Positions 63,000 to 64,000 of a stretch of 64,000 bases of DNA are shown piece by piece (position 1 is the stretch's first letter; each line of letters starts with the position of its first letter). This DNA comes from Anaeramoeba ignava (Eukaryota; Metamonada; Anaeramoebidae): NCBI GenBank assembly GCA_028826165.1, contig JAPDFW010000011.1:313001-377000 (forward strand), in the 5' to 3' direction. Below the pieces are notes generated by a model. The model ran no database searches. It saw nothing but the letters and a program-made list of their open reading frames with translations, and had not been told where the DNA came from. Position numbers and translations under genes: made by a program.

Positions 63000-64000
63000 A
63001 ATTTAAATCAAAATCAAAATTTAAATTAAAATCAAATTGAAATCAAAATCAAAATTAAAATCTAATTCAAAATCAAAATCAAAATTAAAATTAAAATCAA
63101 AATCAAAATTTAAATCAAAATTAAAATGAAAATCAAAATTTAAATTAAAATCTAATTCAAAATCAAAATCAAAATCAAAATAAAATTAAAATCAAAATCA
63201 AAATCAAAATCAAAATCAAAATTAAAATCAAAATCAAAATCAAAATCAAAATCAAAATTAAAATTAAAATTTAAATTAAAATCAAAATCAAAATCAAAAT
63301 TTAAATTAAATTCAAAATTTAAATCAAAATCAAAATCAAAATCAAAATTAAAATTAAAATGAAAATCAAAATTAAAAATTAAAATTAAAATCAAAATCAA
63401 AATTAAAATCTAATTAAAATTAAAATTAAAATCAAAATCAAAATCAAAATCAAAATCAAAATTAAAATCAAAATGAAAATCAAAATCAAAATCAAAATTT
63501 AAAATCAAAATTAAAATCAAAATCAAAATTAAAATCAAAATCAAAATTAAAAATTTAAAATTAAAATTAAAATTCAAAATTTAAAATCAAAATCAAAATT
63601 AAAATCAAAATTTAAATTAAAATCAAAATTGAAATCAAAATCAAAATTATAATCAAAATTTAAATTAAAATCAAAATTAAAATCAAAATCAAAATCAAAA
63701 TCAAAATTTAAATTTAAATTAAAATCAAAATCAAAATTAAAATTAAAATTAAAATTAAAATTAAAATTAAAATTAAAATCAAAATCAAAATCAAAATCAA
63801 AATCAAAATTAAAATCAAAATCAAAATCAAAATCAAAATTAAAATTAAAAATTAAAATTAAAATCAAAATCAAAACCAAAATCAAAATCAAAATCAAAAT
63901 TAAAATTTAAATTAAAATCAAAATCAAAATTCAAAATCAAAATTTAAATTAAATTTAAATTAAAATCAAAATCAAAATCAAAATTAAAATTAAAATCAAA
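63000..64000. repeat. Hexamer array (aaaatc/aaaatt) to the window edge
   Basis: 1 kb of aaaatc and aaaatt hexamers starting at the GH18-like stop codon. No gene seen; it may continue past the window. Confidence 0.92.

Noticed and set aside
63000-64000. Telomere-like hexamer array
   Set aside because: Mixed AAAATC/AAAATT units without G-runs, identical to internal intron arrays; nothing marks a chromosome end.

Overview
The window is extremely AT-rich nuclear DNA from a eukaryotic microbe. I find 20 protein-coding genes and one tRNA. Most genes are cut by GT...AG introns, and exon joins were checked by phase. Seventeen gene models are whole and join in frame with no correction. Three (RA/PH protein, USP, and a Lys/Glu-rich protein) each need one or two single-base corrections in A/T runs. 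Stops are TAA in 18 genes, TGA in one and TAG in one, so the standard code fits. Long Asn/Gln/Glu tracts, many small-GTPase regulators, a cAMP-receptor-like GPCR, an IQGAP-type RasGAP and a cilium protein (CFAP299) suggest a flagellated amoeba. My best guess is an Anaeramoeba-like anaerobe. Lineage is inference, not read from a marker gene.

Layout: 1-5.2 kb holds the end of an acidic protein with repeated RVxF (PP1-docking) motifs and a minus-strand RA-RA-PH protein. 5.5-8.6 kb holds an IQGAP/DGAP1-type RasGAP. 9.0-11.8 kb is an eight-exon Rab, and 12.0-19.9 kb a giant USP deubiquitinase with a tRNA-Leu(CAG) at its 5' end. 20.1-22.25 kb is a ~146-bp satellite. 22.4-29.3 kb has CFAP299 and a SAC9-type phosphoinositide phosphatase. 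31.4-34.4 kb is a Kelch-BTB-BTB protein, 34.6-36.7 kb a RapGAP, 37.1-41.1 kb a VIPAS39/SPE-39 homologue. 41.3-46.7 kb holds three unrecognised proteins. 48.1-53.9 kb holds a GPCR, an ER cyclophilin and phosphomannomutase. 54.7-58.5 kb is an RNPS1-like RRM/RS protein with a 2.3-kb (ATT)n intron. 58.5-63.0 kb holds a DUF1152-like protein, a THH1/TOM1/TOM3-like membrane protein and a secreted GH18-like protein. 63-64 kb is hexamer repeat.

Themes: many genes act in membrane traffic or Ras/Rap/Rab/phosphoinositide signalling (RA-PH, IQGAP-GAP, Rab, SAC9, RapGAP, VIPAS39, GPCR). Spacers between genes are often under 200 bp, while many introns are packed with simple tandem arrays, most often of 12-13 bp period with a different consensus in each array. 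A T-rich tract with spaced CA steps (TTTTTCAT-like) lies just upstream of most start codons and looks like an initiator element.
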